DNA of 64,000 nt from NCBI GenBank assembly GCA_028023455.1, contig JAQFVV010000030.1, positions 7,024,501 to 7,088,500 on the forward strand, read 5' to 3'. The notes under the pieces were generated by a model that searched no databases, was not told where the DNA came from, and was given only the letters and a program-made list of their open reading frames with translations. Position numbers and translations under genes: made by a program. This stretch comes from Epiperipatus broadwayi. Lineage: Eukaryota; Onychophora; Udeonychophora; Euonychophora; Peripatidae. Positions 1 through 64,000 of the stretch are shown piece by piece (within the stretch, counting starts at the first letter, position 1; every line of letters starts with the position of its first letter).

Positions 1-919
1 TTTATTTCTGGAACAACTTTCCATTTGATACAAAATATGTTTTACATTTTTATTCACTTCTATAATTTTGCATAGTTTTTCCTGTGAAACAATTTTTAAT
101 TGAATTACTTATATAATTCCAAATAATCAATTATTTAAAATGGATTATTTTAGAATATTTTCATACTAGTTCTTTTTTTCATATTTTTTAAAAATCTTAA
201 TAGAAAATTTATTTATTCTTTCAACTGAAATCAATACTTATTGTAAAAAAAGAAAAGATAACTATTTAAGTCTTTTTATACCTGAAATTAATAAATTGAG
301 GATAGTATTAATACTGCCTTACACTTAGAGAAAATATTGAAAACATAAAATATAACATTAATGCATTTCAGTGTTGAGCATTCCTATCATAGTAACAATT
401 ATATTCAAAATAAAACAAAAATACATAATTACACTTTTAAGAGTGCTTGTTCTGTATATTATGAACTTTTCTGTTCATTATTAAATAGAAAACTTCTTAT
501 GAAGGATTATTAGAAGAGAAAAAGAGAAATTTAATATAATTTTTAATATGATTTCAATAAGACATATATATATACATTCCATATAATATAATAAATAGAA
601 ACAATGCTTATAAATACGATAAGTAATATACATTATTCATGATGATCCTTGTTTAAGATATAATTTTGATTTATAAAATCTATTTTTTTCCAGATATGTT
701 TTTTTGAGGGGAATTTGCTTTAACTAATTTTATTTATAATAAATGGAACTAATAATGATGATAACATTAACTAATAATGATGATAACAATAAATAGAAAT
801 GAATTCCAATATATTTTCTATGATTTATGGTATCAATTTACTTTCAATGTCAGTTACTGTTTTTTCTCTATAGACAATAAATAAAACTACTATTTTTAAG
901 TCTTGAATGTTTGTTTTAG
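1..919 (+). other. Intron upstream of the first visible formin exon
   Basis: AT-rich sequence with no coding signal, ending in the acceptor TGTTTTAG at 912-919. I see nothing else I can support here. Confidence 0.7.
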
Positions 920-62403
<61,484 letters not shown>

Positions 62404-64000
62404 GTATAAAAGTTTGATTAAAGTACTTGGCAGTATTTATTAAAACTAAGTCTTTTCAAAGGTCATTACTGTGTACAGAGTGGTAATCCATATTGCCAGC
62501 CATATCGGCAACAAAATAGAATAATAACATAAACACTTTTATATCTCGGAAAGTGTATTTATCTATGGTGATGAATATTAATATTAATAGCAATATAAGT
62601 AGTAAATAAATAATAATAGTTATCTTTTAATTAATTGGGGACAAAATTACTAACATACTTGAAATACTTCATTCTCATACACTGCAAATATATATTACAG
62701 TATGTTACTTAGTTTCCTTAACTCTCATCATTTAAATTTATAACTTAATGTATCTTTGAGTCTTAGTTATTTTTCATTAACACAATTAACAGATGCTATC
62801 TTTATTCATTTCAGTCTATCATTCTGCTATTCACTTTCATATATTTACAAAATAAGAGTATGGCTTTAACATAGCCCTGCCTTTTATTTCTTTAGAGAAT
62901 TAACTCGCTAATTAACATAATTTACGATTCATTTTCTGTTGACAGGCAAATTGTCTGGAGTGCTCCATTTTGGGGGTAAAACCATAATAATGTACTTTCT
63001 GCACATATTTTACAAATTTTAATAATAAACTTTATAATATACATATATATGCAGACAGTTCACTCATTAAAATAAATAATAAACATTATTTAATTAAAAA
63101 AGTGGTAATTTTTAAATAAGTTATAATTTATATAAAGTAATGTATTTTATTAAATAAATATTAATTGTATTTTACTATAACAAGTTTTTAAAATATAAAA
63201 TTATTATTATTTTTTTAATAAAATACAATAGAGTTCTAATCATTTGAGTGAATTATTTATCAAGAACCTAACCCCATCATCGTTATCAATTTTTATCCTA
63301 ATTTACTTAATAAGTTTGATTGATGTATGTTTTTGATTCTTAATCTGCAACAATAACCTTTCCACCTTAAATTATTCACAATTTATTTTTCAATATTTTT
63401 CTAAAAAATAAAAACAAAAATGGCTACTTTAATTAAATGAAAGGAAATAAAGCCAAATACAAACTTTAATTTTTCCTTCAAAAATTTACCTCATAACATA
63501 GTGAAATGTTAAAATCGGTAAATGAACATTAACTGGTAAATTTTTATTTGCTTATAAAGATATTGTGCACTGGATTTAATATACTATTTGTGGTGTCTTC
63601 CTTTTGTAATCTGTATTTTGTATTGTTTATCATCCAATTGAGGTTTGCTGGCATTTGGAAACTCACATATTTTGACTTGCAGATCTTTTTTATTTTATTT
63701 ATTAGTCTTGGGATATAAGGCTTTGTGTCGAATTTTTTTTTTTATTGAATTGTTAAATTTCTTTCATCACTATTTCTATGTTGTAACCCATGCTACATAG
63801 ATCTTTTATATATTTATCTACATTGTTTTTTTCCTATCTGCTTCATATTTACAAAGCAGTTGTGATTTCTATTAAGAAATCCCTTGAAACCTGTAAGTTT
63901 GTGCAATATTAATGTTTTAGATTGTGGGTGGATAGCACCTCTTATTTAGAGTAGTTTTTCCCTTTAGATTATTTATGCTGTGTGTATCATTTTCATTTTT
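62404..64000 (+). other. Formin intron, continuing past the window end
   Basis: AT-rich sequence. The only exon-like signal is a 30-nt candidate at 62946-62975, discussed in the findings. Nothing else is supported. Confidence 0.7.

Overview
The window is an AT-rich (roughly three quarters A+T), intron-dominated stretch of an animal genome. Almost all of it lies inside one plus-strand gene for a formin of the FHOD family. Fifteen internal coding exons can be placed (920 to 62403). Their lengths sum to 2778 nt, exactly 926 codons, and every splice phase agrees with its neighbour. They encode, in order, the end of the N-terminal GBD/FH3 regulatory region, a charged linker, a proline-rich FH1 segment and nearly the whole FH2 actin-nucleating domain. 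The first exons lie upstream of base 1 and the C-terminal (DAD) exons beyond base 64000. The exon pattern and transposon load suggest an invertebrate, most likely an arthropod (a chelicerate is possible), but the sequence alone does not prove this. Layout: FH3 exons sit at 0.9, 4.8, 11.1 and 16.9 kb; linker exons at 22.9, 24.6 and 32.1 kb; the large linker/FH1/FH2-start exon at 34.9-35.9 kb; FH2 exons at 48.0-48.5, 52.8-53.2, 60.1 and 62.0-62.4 kb. Three introns are about 91-96 nt and the rest run from 1.6 to 12 kb. The long introns hold decayed LINE reverse-transcriptase fragments (2.9, 8-10, 20.7-21.6, 36.9-37.5, 57.4-58.5 kb), a hAT transposase fragment (26.3-26.8 kb), three copies of a tRNA-derived SINE (one with a 14-15 bp target duplication), several foldback/MITE-like palindromes, segmental direct repeats and long C or G homopolymers. 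The most notable content is a set of short interspersed elements carrying hammerhead-ribozyme (HHR) folds. Family 1 (8.95-9.38, 15.85-16.19, 38.24-38.35, 44.16-44.63 kb) has a textbook minimal type-I HHR: CUGAUGA, a 6-bp stem II, GAAA, a 3-bp stem III and a UA cleavage step. It often occurs as a head-to-head inverted dimer; one such dimer is bounded by a perfect 13-bp direct repeat. Family 2 (36.8-38.2, 54.1-54.2, 56.7-56.9 kb) has a different HHR with a GUC cleavage triplet and a two-part complementary stem I. In two copies the conserved sequence begins close to the predicted cleavage site. Two further groups (13.4/25.9 kb and 1.8/49.7 kb) have HHR-like hairpins that break the consensus. A possible nested antisense gene or pseudogene with a CpG/NRF1-like promoter island lies at 17.3-18.6 kb inside a formin intron.
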